64,000 bases of DNA, from contig NC_015388.1 in assembly GCF_000195295.1 (NCBI RefSeq), forward strand, positions 434,001 to 498,000, read 5' to 3'. Below are positions 17,955-26,044 of the stretch, one piece after another. Position 1 is the first letter of the stretch. The number at the start of each line of letters is the position of its first letter. Source of the DNA: Desulfobacca acetoxidans DSM 11109. GTDB lineage: Bacteria; Desulfobacterota; Desulfobaccia; Desulfobaccales; Desulfobaccaceae. Under the pieces are notes generated by a model that was given only the letters and a program-made list of their open reading frames with translations, was not told the origin of the DNA and did no database searches. The translations under genes were made by a program, and so were the position numbers.

Positions 17955-18091
17955 GGGCAGAAAAGGATTACCCTTGCCATAATGGAAAAATATTATTAAC
18001 ATTATTAATATATTCATTATATCAGCAGCAGCATGAAACTCCACCTCCTGATGATCCCGTAAAAGTCAACGGTTGTCGAGTTTATTTTCAT

Positions 18092-18107
18092 AAGCGTTGG
18101 AACGCTT
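18092..18107 (+). other. Perfect short hairpin upstream of the Tim44-like gene
   Basis: AAGCGTT and AACGCTT form a perfect 7-bp stem around GG, about 70 bp before the start codon. There is no T-run. It is either a leader hairpin or part of an operator. Confidence 0.35.
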
Positions 18108-18178
18108 TATTGCTTAGCTGAGGGTTATTATCCTTGATCGTGACTTTTAACGAGTTCATCAACCTAAGAGGAGTGTTT

Positions 18179-19180
18179 ATGAAACAGAGAATGAACGGTG
18201 TTTGGGCCGTCTTTGGGGTATTGTGTACGTTTCTGTGGATGTCCGCCGCCTTGGTGGATCTGGCCGAGGCCCGGATTGGCGGGGGCCGCTCCGGCGGTTT
18301 TAGGGGTTCTCGCTCAACGGCACCGCCGCGGCAGACCTTTAGCCCGCCGCCGTCCCGGCCGCAGACCGTAACCCCGGGAACCCAGACGCGTCCGGGAATG
18401 GCGACCCCGACGCCGCAACCGCAACCGGCAACCGGCGGTTTTTGGCGGGGTGTGGCTGGCGGAGTGGCTGGCGGTCTTCTGGGCGGTATGATCGGCAACA
18501 TGCTCTTTGGCAGTTCCGGTCATGCCGGCGGGGCCGCAACCGGCGGTGGGGGATGTTCTTCCATCGGGCTGTTTGAAATTCTTATTATCGGGGGCATCTT
18601 GTATCTGGGCTATCGATTGTTGAATCGGCGGCGGCAGCAAGCCCATCAGTCCGGTGGAGGAGGCGGCAAAACCTATGGGGCTACACTCCTTTATCCCGAA
18701 CCGGCGGCGCCGCAGTTGCCAGCCTTCGATTTGCAGACCGAATTAGAGCCTATCCGCCGGATGGACCCGAGCTTCAACGAAGCGACGTTCAAGGAGATGG
18801 TTCAGGATGTCTTCTTCAAACTGCAGGGTGCCTGGATGCGCCAGGAAGTCTCTAGCATGAGAGATCTGACCACACCGGAATTCTATGATATCCTGGATAA
18901 GGAATTACAGGAGCTGAAGGCCAAGGGTCAGATAAATAAATTAGAAAACATCGCCGTTCGGCAGGTGGAAATCTCCGAGGCCTGGCAGGAGCAAGGACAG
19001 GATTTTATTACCGTCGGCTTCCTGGCCAATCTGCTGGATTACACCGTGGATGCCGGAACCAACCAAGTCCTGGCCGGCAGCGATACCGAGCCGGTGAAAT
19101 TTGAAGAATATTGGACCTTTGTGCGCCCGATCGGCAATGGCCCCTGGAAACTGACGGCAATCACTCAGCCCGGAGGATGA
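18179..19180 (+). CDS. Tim44-like domain protein, exported/membrane
   Basis: From the ATG at 18179 (GAGGAG five bases upstream) the protein has 333 residues. An N-terminal signal/membrane segment (about 8-30) ends in ARIGGGRSGG, then come a Pro/Thr/Gly-rich low-complexity region, a glycine-zipper-like hydrophobic stretch (WRGVAGGVAGGLLGGMIG), a second membrane segment (LFEILIIGGILYLGYRLL) and a C-terminal Tim44-like alpha/beta domain from about residue 200 to the end. Such proteins are common in proteobacteria, and their role is not known beyond the resemblance to the mitochondrial import motor adaptor. The in-frame ATG at 18134 lacks a ribosome site. Confidence 0.82.
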   Translation: MKQRMNGVWAVFGVLCTFLWMSAALVDLAEARIGGGRSGGFRGSRSTAPPRQTFSPPPSRPQTVTPGTQTRPGMATPTPQPQPATGGFWRGVAGGVAGGLLGGMIGNMLFGSSGHAGGAATGGGGCSSIGLFEILIIGGILYLGYRLLNRRRQQAHQSGGGGGKTYGATLLYPEPAAPQLPAFDLQTELEPIRRMDPSFNEATFKEMVQDVFFKLQGAWMRQEVSSMRDLTTPEFYDILDKELQELKAKGQINKLENIAVRQVEISEAWQEQGQDFITVGFLANLLDYTVDAGTNQVLAGSDTEPVKFEEYWTFVRPIGNGPWKLTAITQPGG

Positions 19181-19225
19181 GGTATCATTGCACCAATTTG
19201 CCATAAACCACAGATATTAATCGTT

Positions 19226-19248
19226 GGGGCGAATCTTGTATTCGCCCC
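19226..19248 (+). repeat. GGGGCGAAT hairpin after the Tim44-like gene (REP-like)
   Basis: A perfect 9-bp stem, GGGGCGAAT / ATTCGCCCC, encloses CTTGT. A degraded relative lies at 27017-27041. It is REP-like and may protect the 3' end of the transcript; no T-run follows. Confidence 0.6.
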
Positions 19249-19254
19249 GGCTGC

Positions 19255-19284
19255 TTGACAATGGTCAATGAAATAGAATACCAT
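19255..19284 (+). promoter_or_regulatory. Probable tRNA promoter
   Basis: TTGACA at 19255-19260 is followed after 18 bp by TACCAT at 19279-19284, which would start transcription a few bases before the tRNA 5' end at 19294. Confidence 0.55.
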
Positions 19285-19293
19285 AAAGTATAT

Positions 19294-19369
19294 GGGGATG
19301 TAGCTCAGTCGGGAGAGCGCTAGCCTCGCATGTTAGAGGTCGCGGGTTCGAATCCCGCCATCTCCACCA
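19294..19369 (+). tRNA. tRNA-Ala (anticodon CGC)
   Basis: This is a 76-nt cloverleaf with an encoded CCA end. The acceptor arm GGGGATG pairs with CATCTCC with one G-U, the D arm reads TAGCTCAGTCGGGAGAGC, the anticodon stem CTAGC/GTTAG encloses loop CTCGCAT (anticodon CGC), and the T arm GCGGG/CCCGC encloses TTCGAAT. It reads GCG alanine codons. It has its own promoter and terminator, so it is a single-gene unit. Confidence 0.97.
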
Positions 19370-19383
19370 AAAGTGCATCTTTT

Positions 19384-19421
19384 GAGCCGTTGGGGTTTTC
19401 CCGGGCGGCTCTTTTTCTTTT
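19384..19421 (+). terminator. Rho-independent terminator of the tRNA gene
   Basis: GAGCCG (19384-19389) pairs with CGGCTC (19406-19411) around a loop whose GGGG/CCCG extends the stem, followed directly by a T-rich run. Confidence 0.85.
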
Positions 19422-19464
19422 CATGCCGGCCAATATCCTGCATCCCGGCTGGTGCTATTTTTAC

Positions 19465-22116
19465 TCAGTCCTTGGTCGGCGGTCCGAAGCGCCTAAGGAC
19501 AGAGGCGATTTCGTCCTCTTTGGTCTGCACCTGACCGTCCAAATGGGCGTCTAACAGGTGTTGCAATATACGTTTGTAGCGAGGACCGGGTTCATAGCCC
19601 ATATCCAACAGGTCCTTCCCGGCCAGGTGAGGTCGAACGTTCCTGAGTTGGGTGATGAAGAGCGAAATAGCCTTCTTGGAGCCTTCCCGGCGAGTTTTGG
19701 CCATCATATAGAGCAGAAACTCGGTCGAGAGTTCGTGCAGGAGATAATAAATCTCTTTGGGAGAAGGATTTTCCCTCTGGTAGAGGCGGAAGAGGGTATG
19801 GTCGGCGGCCCCTTTGGCCCAGAGCAGGGTCTCGGCAAATTTTGTCTGCATATTGAGCCGCCGGGTCAGCTCCAGTAGTTGCTCTTCTTTTAAGGGCTCG
19901 ATGAGACCTAGAAAATAGACGTACCAGCGTTCATAAGAGTCTTCCAGGAACAGCAGGTCATGCCAGGAGAGGACTCCGCGAATCTGGTCCAGGAGCCAGG
20001 TAGTGTTGGCGTCGTAGCGCAACATGGGGTGGATGAACTTGAGCAGATCGAACTCCGCCAACCGGGAGATGGCCGGGATGGGATTCTCCTCCATGAGGAT
20101 CAGCTTCAGTTCGCTGAACAGGCGGGTGCCGGAAAGGCGGTCAAAGAAGTTGATGCGGCCGGCATTCTCAATGAGGTTGGCCGTTAATTTGGTGATCTTG
20201 AAGCCGAAGCGCTGCTCAAAGCGGATAGCGCGAAAAACCCGCGAGGGGTCTTCTACAAAGCTGAGGTTGTGTAACACCGAGATGCGGCCGTCTTTGAGGT
20301 CACGCTGGGCCCCAAAGTAGTCGATGAGGATGCCAAAGTGTCTTTCGTTGAGTTTCACCGCCAGGGTGTTGATGGTGAAATCCCGGCGATAGAGGTCCAT
20401 TTTCAGGGAGCTGCGTTCCACAATCGGCAAGGCCCCCGGGGTTTCGTAATATTCCGTGCGCGCCGTAGCCACATCCACCTTAAAATCATCGGGATAAATA
20501 ATCACTGCGGTCTTAAATTTTTGAAAAACCCGCACCCGGACATTTTGGAAGCGCGAGGCATAGTGTCGGGCAAAAGTGACGGCGTCTCCTTCGATGACCA
20601 GATCGATGTCAAGATTTTCATGCCGCAGGAAAAGGTCGCGCACAAAACCACCGACCACATAAGCATTATACCCCAACTCATCTGCTACCCGGCCTACCTG
20701 TTTGAGAATATTAAGAATATTTTGAGGCAGGCGTTCCCGGATGACGCCGCTGACATTTTTTTTGCGGATCATCGGGCCGTGTTCTTTATCGGTATTCTCT
20801 TCGGTACCGATATCCGGAGCCATCAAAAGATTGAGCAGGTCGGTACGGCTTATGACCCCCAATACCCGACCATCCTCCACGACCGGCAATAATCGTTGTT
20901 TGTTGATGACCAGCCGATCCTGAATTTCAGACAGGGTGGCCTCAGGATCTACAACCGCAATTTCCGTGGTCATGTACTCCTGCACCGGCAGATTCTCCAA
21001 ACCGTGGAAGATGGCCTTTTCCACAATCTGGCGATTAATCAAACCCTTGAGATCTCCGTCGACCATAACTGGCAAGGCGTTGATGTTATGCAGGGTCATG
21101 AAGCGGTGAGCCTCGGCCAAAGGGGTGGCGGGATCAACCGACATCACCGGGTAGGACATGAGATCTCGGGCGTTGCGCCGGGGGTGAATCTTGATCTGTA
21201 GAATTTTCCGCAGCTTCTCCTCTACCTGGGCCAAGGGCACGGCCTTAACGGTGGCGGAGGCGGCGTAGGCATGGCCTCCCCCACCCATCTCGGCCAGAAT
21301 TTCTCCGACGTTAACCTCCCCCAAACGGCTGCGGCCGACGATGAATACCCGTTCTTCCATCTGGGCCAGGGCAAATAAGACCTGGATATTTTCCATATCC
21401 ATAAACTTGTGGGCCAAGACGGCAAAATCACCGATGTATTGGGAGGCTGAAGCCTGGGCCAGGACAATCTCAATGCCGCTAATATTAATGGTGACGGCAT
21501 TGCGGATCAGGTCGTTTAACAGGGCCACCTGATCGACAGTAAGTTCCCGGGTGAGCATTTCGGCTACGGTGTTGAGATTGGCCCCATGCTCCAGAAGAAA
21601 TTTGGCCGCTTCAAACTCCAGCGGCGTGGTGGAGGCAAACGTGAATGAGCCCGTGTCCTCATAAATTCCCAAGGCCATGATGGTAGCCTCATCAGGAGAA
21701 AGGGAGAGCCCCCGTTCCCGGATCATTTGGATAAGCATGCTGACAGTAGCGCCAACCGGACGGACAATTTCCACCGTGCCAACAAGGTCGTCAGGAGAGT
21801 CGGGATGGTGATCATAAATATGGATCTCCACCTCGTCATTAGGAAACAGGTCGCCGAATTTACCGATACGGGTAGCCTGGCGGGTGTCCACCAGAATCAG
21901 GCGTTTTACGTCCTCCAGCTTAATATCTTTGATTTTGGCGAAGTTGAGGAAATAGAGGCTGGAGCGGACAAAAAAATCCCGCAGGTTCCTCTCTTGAGAC
22001 CCGGGAAAGACTAAGATAGCATCCGGATAGAGCTTTTTGGCCGCTACCATCGAGGCCAAGCCGTCAAAGTCGGCATTGATATGGGTAGTGATAACTTCTA
22101 AGGTTCTCTTCGTCAC
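19465..22116 (-). CDS. A-adding tRNA nucleotidyltransferase with N-terminal DHH and CBS domains
   Basis: This 883-residue multidomain enzyme probably adds the 3' terminal A (or CCA/A) to tRNAs. The layout is DHH/DHHA1 phosphoesterase at 1-310 (HINADFDG near 12-19, DHHP at 102-105, GGGH at 278-281), two CBS domains at about 318-432, then a class II nucleotidyltransferase head with GGFVRD at 489-494 and the metal acids Asp503/Asp505 (DIDLVIEGD), and a C-terminal helical tRNA-binding body. This fusion matches the Aquifex-type A-adding enzyme, where CC-adding is a separate protein. The DHH part may add nuclease or regulatory activity, and CBS domains often sense adenosine nucleotides. It is transcribed away from a possible structured RNA at about 22160-22340. 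Confidence 0.9.
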   Translation of the reverse strand: MTKRTLEVITTHINADFDGLASMVAAKKLYPDAILVFPGSQERNLRDFFVRSSLYFLNFAKIKDIKLEDVKRLILVDTRQATRIGKFGDLFPNDEVEIHIYDHHPDSPDDLVGTVEIVRPVGATVSMLIQMIRERGLSLSPDEATIMALGIYEDTGSFTFASTTPLEFEAAKFLLEHGANLNTVAEMLTRELTVDQVALLNDLIRNAVTINISGIEIVLAQASASQYIGDFAVLAHKFMDMENIQVLFALAQMEERVFIVGRSRLGEVNVGEILAEMGGGGHAYAASATVKAVPLAQVEEKLRKILQIKIHPRRNARDLMSYPVMSVDPATPLAEAHRFMTLHNINALPVMVDGDLKGLINRQIVEKAIFHGLENLPVQEYMTTEIAVVDPEATLSEIQDRLVINKQRLLPVVEDGRVLGVISRTDLLNLLMAPDIGTEENTDKEHGPMIRKKNVSGVIRERLPQNILNILKQVGRVADELGYNAYVVGGFVRDLFLRHENLDIDLVIEGDAVTFARHYASRFQNVRVRVFQKFKTAVIIYPDDFKVDVATARTEYYETPGALPIVERSSLKMDLYRRDFTINTLAVKLNERHFGILIDYFGAQRDLKDGRISVLHNLSFVEDPSRVFRAIRFEQRFGFKITKLTANLIENAGRINFFDRLSGTRLFSELKLILMEENPIPAISRLAEFDLLKFIHPMLRYDANTTWLLDQIRGVLSWHDLLFLEDSYERWYVYFLGLIEPLKEEQLLELTRRLNMQTKFAETLLWAKGAADHTLFRLYQRENPSPKEIYYLLHELSTEFLLYMMAKTRREGSKKAISLFITQLRNVRPHLAGKDLLDMGYEPGPRYKRILQHLLDAHLDGQVQTKEDEIASVLRRFGPPTKD

Positions 22117-22159
22117 AGCAGTCCCGGTAAGATTTCTAAGTATTGAATTTTTTACGCCC

Positions 22160-22340
22160 TATAGTCGCCGATAACCGGGTACCAGCAATACCCGTCCCAA
22201 CTGCCTATCCTGTCGGACCTGGCTCCACGGGAAGGTCTAATCAAGAGAAGCTTGGGGACCAGATTCCGTGCCATCGGCGGCGGCTTCGGAGGGCGGAGAT
22301 TAGCTTCTCTGCACCTGCGGGAAGCTTGGCCGACAGATTC
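22160..22340 (-). ncRNA. Candidate structured RNA (about 130-180 nt) with its own promoter
   Basis: The 265-bp gap between two minus-strand genes holds a perfect TATAAT (22347-22352, minus strand) placed to start transcription near 22340. Immediately after, CTGTCGG (22330-22336 complement) pairs perfectly with CCGACAG (22210-22216 complement) about 115 nt later. Between them GAGAAGCT and AGCTTCTC can form an 8-bp inner stem. A CGGGTA/TACCCG hairpin follows near 22172-22195. The layout (a strong start directly at a long closing stem) suggests a free-standing RNA, and the size is near that of 6S RNA, but no diagnostic 6S, SRP or RNase P sequence was recognised. It could instead be the leader of the downstream gene. 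Confidence 0.4.
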
Positions 22341-22381
22341 AATCTCATTATATCGTGAAAGTTTATCGTCTGCACCAGGCA

Positions 22382-23269
22382 TTACCCGCGCGGGTGGGCC
22401 TGCCGATGAATTTCCTGCAATCTAGCGGTGTGGAGATGCGTATAAATCTGGGTCGTGGAGATGTCGGCATGTCCCAAGAGGAGCTGCAAGGCCCTGAGGT
22501 CGGCGCCCTGCCACAACAGATGCGTGGCAAAAGAATGCCGCAGGGTGTGGGGGCTGAGGTCCTTGGGAAGACCCGTTTGCCGGGCGTAGCCTTTCAAAAT
22601 CTTCCAGAAACCTTGACGGGTTAAACCGGTTCCGGAGCGGTTTAAAAAGAGCTCTGGGGTTTTCTGTCGCTTGAGCAGAACCGGGCGGACATACTGCAAG
22701 TAGAGCTGCAGCTTTTCCACCGCCCGCATGACCATAGGAATCAGGCGTTCTTTACCACCCTTACCCCGGACCAAAACCACACCGCGGCGAAGGTCGAGTT
22801 GCGAGGCGGTCAAACCCACCAACTCCGACACCCTCATACCGGTAGCATACAGCAATTCGAGCATGGCGTCATCGCGTTGACCTAGTGGCGTAGTTGGATC
22901 AGGGGCAGCCAACAGGCGATCTACTTCCTCCAGCCCCAATACCGTAGGCAGACCTTTGGGGAGCTTAGGAGAGTCCAGCCATTCAAGGGGATTATGCGAA
23001 GTCGTTCCCTGGCGCAGCAGGAAACGATAGAGCTGTCGGACGGCACTGAGTTTACGAGCCCGGCTGCGGGGGCCAACGCCTTGCTCTTCGAGATGATTCA
23101 AGAAAAATTGCAGATCTTCCAGGGTCGTTTCATCCCACCGGCTGCGGCCGAGTCCTGTCAGGAAGGAACGCAATCCCGCCAGGTCATGGGCATAGGCTTC
23201 CACCGTCAGGGGGGCCAGACCACGTTCAACGATGAGATGCTGGAAAAACTGTTCTACGGCGGCGTCCAT
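22382..23269 (-). CDS. xerD: Tyrosine recombinase XerD
   Basis: This site-specific recombinase resolves chromosome dimers at dif with XerC, under FtsK control. The 295-residue protein has an N-terminal SAM-like core-binding domain (residues 1-88) and a catalytic domain with all six active residues: Arg146 (ATGMRVSEL), Lys170 (GKGGKERLIP), His241 and Arg244 (HTLRHSFATHLL), His267 (LGHADISTTQIYTH) and nucleophile Tyr276. Length and motifs match housekeeping Xer proteins rather than phage integrases. The start codon at 23269 is the first in-frame ATG. XerC versus XerD is assigned on overall resemblance and could be reversed. Confidence 0.9.
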   Translation of the reverse strand: MDAAVEQFFQHLIVERGLAPLTVEAYAHDLAGLRSFLTGLGRSRWDETTLEDLQFFLNHLEEQGVGPRSRARKLSAVRQLYRFLLRQGTTSHNPLEWLDSPKLPKGLPTVLGLEEVDRLLAAPDPTTPLGQRDDAMLELLYATGMRVSELVGLTASQLDLRRGVVLVRGKGGKERLIPMVMRAVEKLQLYLQYVRPVLLKRQKTPELFLNRSGTGLTRQGFWKILKGYARQTGLPKDLSPHTLRHSFATHLLWQGADLRALQLLLGHADISTTQIYTHLHTARLQEIHRQAHPRG

Positions 23270-23358
23270 GCATCAGTGATCTTTCTTGCAGAATTATAAG
23301 CCCGCGGTTTTACTGAATAAATATAGTTTCCGGTTGTTGGTCAAGAATTAGGGTCTGT

Positions 23359-23376
23359 ACAGGCTAGAAAGCCTGT
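23359..23376. repeat. ACAGGCT hairpin of the dispersed intergenic family
   Basis: A perfect 7-bp stem (ACAGGCT/AGCCTGT) encloses four bases. On the opposite strand the following bases read CCGGTGGAACAGGCTTT, matching the repeats at 12902 and 33230. Confidence 0.6.
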
Positions 23377-23462
23377 TCCACCGGCAAATGATTTTCATGG
23401 TTTGCGGGTAATTTACAGGTTATGAAAATCAGTAAACGATAATATATATTGTATTAAGAGGT

Positions 23463-23513
23463 GCCGGCAAGGAAATAGCGCTAAGACATTTGCTTTACCG
23501 TCTCCTGCCGGCG
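23463..23513 (+). other. Inverted repeat in the xerD-rpmE gap
   Basis: GCCGGCA near 23465 pairs with TGCCGGC near 23506, and the AGG/CCT bases inside can extend the stem. The remaining 23270-23590 sequence has no ORF with a ribosome site; apart from this repeat and the hairpin at 23359 I see nothing I can name. Confidence 0.35.
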
Positions 23514-23590
23514 GAGCCGAAGATAATCCTGGGGTGATGTCCCTTCTCTCGGATGGTTCCCCCTCGATAGAGACTGGTTCAATTTGCTGC

Positions 23591-23652
23591 TTGTTTTTTT
23601 ATAAAAATGTGTTTATAATTTAAAGGTTATGACAATCGGGTAGTGTTACCCG
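23591..23652 (+). promoter_or_regulatory. rpmE promoter and leader hairpin
   Basis: TTGTTT (23591-23596) is spaced 17 bp from TATAAT (23614-23619). The short leader contains a perfect CGGGTA/TACCCG hairpin at 23637-23652, about 28 bp before the L31 start codon and just ahead of the GAGGAG ribosome site. Ribosomal protein leaders often bind their own product, so autoregulation is plausible. Confidence 0.55.
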
Positions 23653-23680
23653 GAATGTAAGATGAGGAGATGATCACGCT

Positions 23681-23914
23681 ATGAAGAAAGGCATTCATCC
23701 TAAATACTATCAGACCACGGTACGTTGTGCCTGCGGTTTTGAATTCCCTACCGGCTCCACGCAGGAAAATATCCGGGTGGAGATCTGTTCCAAGTGCCAT
23801 CCGTTTTTTACCGGTAAGCAGAAACTGATCGACTCAACCGGCCAGGTGGAGCGGTTTGTCAAGCGGTATGCGAAGTTTAACAAGAATGCCGAGGCCGACG
23901 CGGCTCAGGAGTAA
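23681..23914 (+). CDS. rpmE: 50S ribosomal protein L31 (zinc-binding form)
   Basis: This is a 77-residue bL31 of the large ribosomal subunit, at the central protuberance and intersubunit bridge. [19 protein letters not shown] and the second pair [24 protein letters not shown] are canonical. The zinc ligands Cys16, Cys18, Cys36 and Cys39 mark the C+ (zinc-containing) paralogue. GAGGAG precedes the ATG. It leads the run rpmE-yqhQ-prfA-prmC, an arrangement common in bacteria, with the next gene seven bases downstream. Confidence 0.97.
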   Translation: MKKGIHPKYYQTTVRCACGFEFPTGSTQENIRVEICSKCHPFFTGKQKLIDSTGQVERFVKRYAKFNKNAEADAAQE

Positions 23915-23920
23915 GGCGAC

Positions 23921-24868
23921 ATGGCGGGTAATCAACCCCCGTTTCCGGTGGGTGGGCAGGCGGTGATCGAAGGGGTGATGATGCGGGCCCAAGATCGGTT
24001 GGCCATTGCCGTAAAACGGCCTGACGGCTCCGTCGTCCTGAAGGAAGATACCCTGCACACCCTGGCACAGCGGTTTCCTTTTCTCAAGTGGCCTTTCCTG
24101 CGCGGTCCGGTGATCCTCCTGGAGGCCATTGTTTACGGCATTAAGGCCCTGAGTTTTTCAGCTCATGCCTCTTTGGACGAAGAAGAGGAACAGCTGTCGT
24201 CCTGGCAGATGTTTCTGACCATCCTTTTTGCCTTTGGCATGGCTATCGCCTTTTTCGGGCTATTGCCTCATTATCTGAGCGGTTTGGCGGGGTGGCTCTG
24301 GGGAGCACAGTTGACAGTGGACAATTTCAGTTTCCATGTAGTTGACGGCGTTCTCAAGATCGTTTTTTTCCTCCTTTACGTCTGGTTTATTTCGTTCCTG
24401 AAAGACATTCGCCGGGTCTTTGAGTATCACGGAGCCGAACACAAATCCATTTTCACTTTTGAGGCCGGTGAGGCCCTGACAGTGGAAAATGCCAGGAAAC
24501 ATCAGATCTGGCATCCCCGTTGCGGTACTTCTTTTATCCTGGTGGTGCTGTTAATCAGTATTGTTGTCTTTACCGTGCTTTTCCCTCTGTTGCCCGGACT
24601 GCAGGTCGGTGGCAGGTTTACCACTAATCTCTTACAGGTGGGGATCAAGATCCTCCTCATGTTTCCGATTGCGTCGATTTCCTACGAAGTCATCCGCCTT
24701 GGAGGGCGTTATACCGACCATCCTCTCTGTAAGGTGGTCTTGTGGCCGGGATTGATGACGCAGCGCCTGACCGCCAAGGAGCCTTCCGATGAGCAGTTGG
24801 AGGTGGCGTTGAAGGCCCTGCGGGCTGTTGTCGGCCAGGAGTGCAAGCTTTCCCCGCCGGTTCTTTAG
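23921..24868 (+). CDS. DUF1385 (YqhQ-like) membrane protein
   Basis: This 315-residue inner-membrane protein of unknown biochemical role is often found next to rpmE and prfA. The N-terminal GGQAVIEGVMMRAQDRLAIAVKRPDG is the family signature. It is followed by about four membrane segments (near 100-125, 145-165, 205-230 and 240-260) and the conserved YHGAEHKSIFTFEAGE, with a histidine/glutamate set that looks metal-binding, and WHPRCGTSFILVV. It starts seven bases after rpmE and is presumably co-transcribed. Some homologues are annotated as metal-dependent enzymes, but I cannot confirm a reaction. Confidence 0.88.
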   Translation: MAGNQPPFPVGGQAVIEGVMMRAQDRLAIAVKRPDGSVVLKEDTLHTLAQRFPFLKWPFLRGPVILLEAIVYGIKALSFSAHASLDEEEEQLSSWQMFLTILFAFGMAIAFFGLLPHYLSGLAGWLWGAQLTVDNFSFHVVDGVLKIVFFLLYVWFISFLKDIRRVFEYHGAEHKSIFTFEAGEALTVENARKHQIWHPRCGTSFILVVLLISIVVFTVLFPLLPGLQVGGRFTTNLLQVGIKILLMFPIASISYEVIRLGGRYTDHPLCKVVLWPGLMTQRLTAKEPSDEQLEVALKALRAVVGQECKLSPPVL

Positions 24869-24970
24869 CGTCTCCCCAGTCAAGCCTTTTTACCCTTATC
24901 AGTGTGGCCCTAGACGCCTACACTTCTGAATGAACCTTTTAGCGGCCAGCTTGCTGGCAACACTATTCTT

Positions 24971-26044
24971 ATGTTAATTGAACGGCTGCATGCCATTGAA
25001 AACAGATACCTGGAGTTGGAAGCGCGGTTGAGCGAACCGGAGACCATCAAGAACCAGGAGCTCTACCAGCAATATGCCCGGGAACATGCCGAACTGAGCC
25101 CGTTAATCCAGATTTTTCGGCAGCACCAGCAGGTGGAGAGAGAGTGCGACAATAATCAGGCGCTTCTCAAAACTGAAACAGATGAAGAGATAAAAGAGTT
25201 GGCCCGGGAAGAAATTCAGCAGTTAAAAGAGCGGCTCGAACATCTCGAAAATGAATTGCGTTTCCTCCTGCTGCCCAAAGATCCGAACGACGCCAAAAAC
25301 ATCCTCTTGGAAATCAGGGCTGGAACCGGCGGCGAGGAGGCAGCGCTGTTTGCCGCCGAGCTTTTCCGCATGTATACCCGCTTTGCCGAACAACACGGCT
25401 GGAAGGTTGAAATCCTGAGCCACAATCCCACCGGCATCGGGGGGCTGAAGGAGATCATTGCCCTGATCTCCGGTCAGCAGGTGTATAGTCTGCTCAAATA
25501 CGAGAGCGGGGTGCATCGGGTGCAGCGGGTGCCGACTACGGAATCGCAGGGACGGATCCATACCTCGGCCGTGACCGTGGCCATCCTCCCGGAGGCCGAG
25601 GACGTGGATGTCCAGATCAGCCCGGAAGAGCTGCGAATCGACGTCTTCCGCTCCTCCGGCCCCGGCGGCCAGAGCGTGAACACCACTGATTCGGCGGTGC
25701 GCATCACCCATCTGCCTACGGGGATGGTGGTTACCTGTCAGGATGAAAAGTCCCAGCACAAGAACAAGGCCAAGGCCCTCAAGGTGCTGCAGGCCCGCTT
25801 GCTGGATATCAAGCAACAGGAACAACACCAGAAAATGGCCCAGGATCGCAAGAGCCAGGTGGGCAGCGGCGACCGCAGTGAACGCATCCGGACCTATAAC
25901 TTCCCTCAGGGACGGGTCACCGACCACCGGCTGGGTCTCACCCTCTACCGTTTGGAGGCCTTTCTCGAAGGAGGACTCGATGAGCTGCTGGACGCCCTGG
26001 TTTCCTATTACCGCACCGAAGCCCTAAAACAACAGGCGGCATGA
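24971..26044 (+). CDS. prfA: Peptide chain release factor 1
   Basis: RF1 recognises UAA and UAG and triggers peptide release. The 357-residue protein has the GGQ loop in [20 protein letters not shown] and the stop-codon reading P-x-T motif as PTT in [17 protein letters not shown]. Both match RF1 rather than RF2, as does the length. It ends in the 4-base ATGA overlap with prmC, whose product methylates the GGQ glutamine, so supply of factor and modifier is coupled. The ATG at 24971 has no strong ribosome site; translation may depend on upstream genes. Confidence 0.96.
   Translation: MLIERLHAIENRYLELEARLSEPETIKNQELYQQYAREHAELSPLIQIFRQHQQVERECDNNQALLKTETDEEIKELAREEIQQLKERLEHLENELRFLLLPKDPNDAKNILLEIRAGTGGEEAALFAAELFRMYTRFAEQHGWKVEILSHNPTGIGGLKEIIALISGQQVYSLLKYESGVHRVQRVPTTESQGRIHTSAVTVAILPEAEDVDVQISPEELRIDVFRSSGPGGQSVNTTDSAVRITHLPTGMVVTCQDEKSQHKNKAKALKVLQARLLDIKQQEQHQKMAQDRKSQVGSGDRSERIRTYNFPQGRVTDHRLGLTLYRLEAFLEGGLDELLDALVSYYRTEALKQQAA

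Noticed and set aside
22160-22340. Naming the candidate RNA as 6S, SRP or RNase P RNA
   Set aside because: The size is compatible with 6S, but none of the diagnostic sequences (SRP tetraloop region, RNase P conserved cores, clear 6S bubble) could be identified by eye, so it stays unnamed.
23463-23580. Riboswitch in the xerD-rpmE gap (cobalamin, fluoride, c-di-GMP, THF considered)
   Set aside because: Only a simple inverted repeat is visible; none of the conserved core sequences are present.
25223-25927. 234-codon minus-strand frame over prfA
   Set aside because: It is opposite a canonical RF1 with intact GGQ; no motifs are seen in the antisense product.
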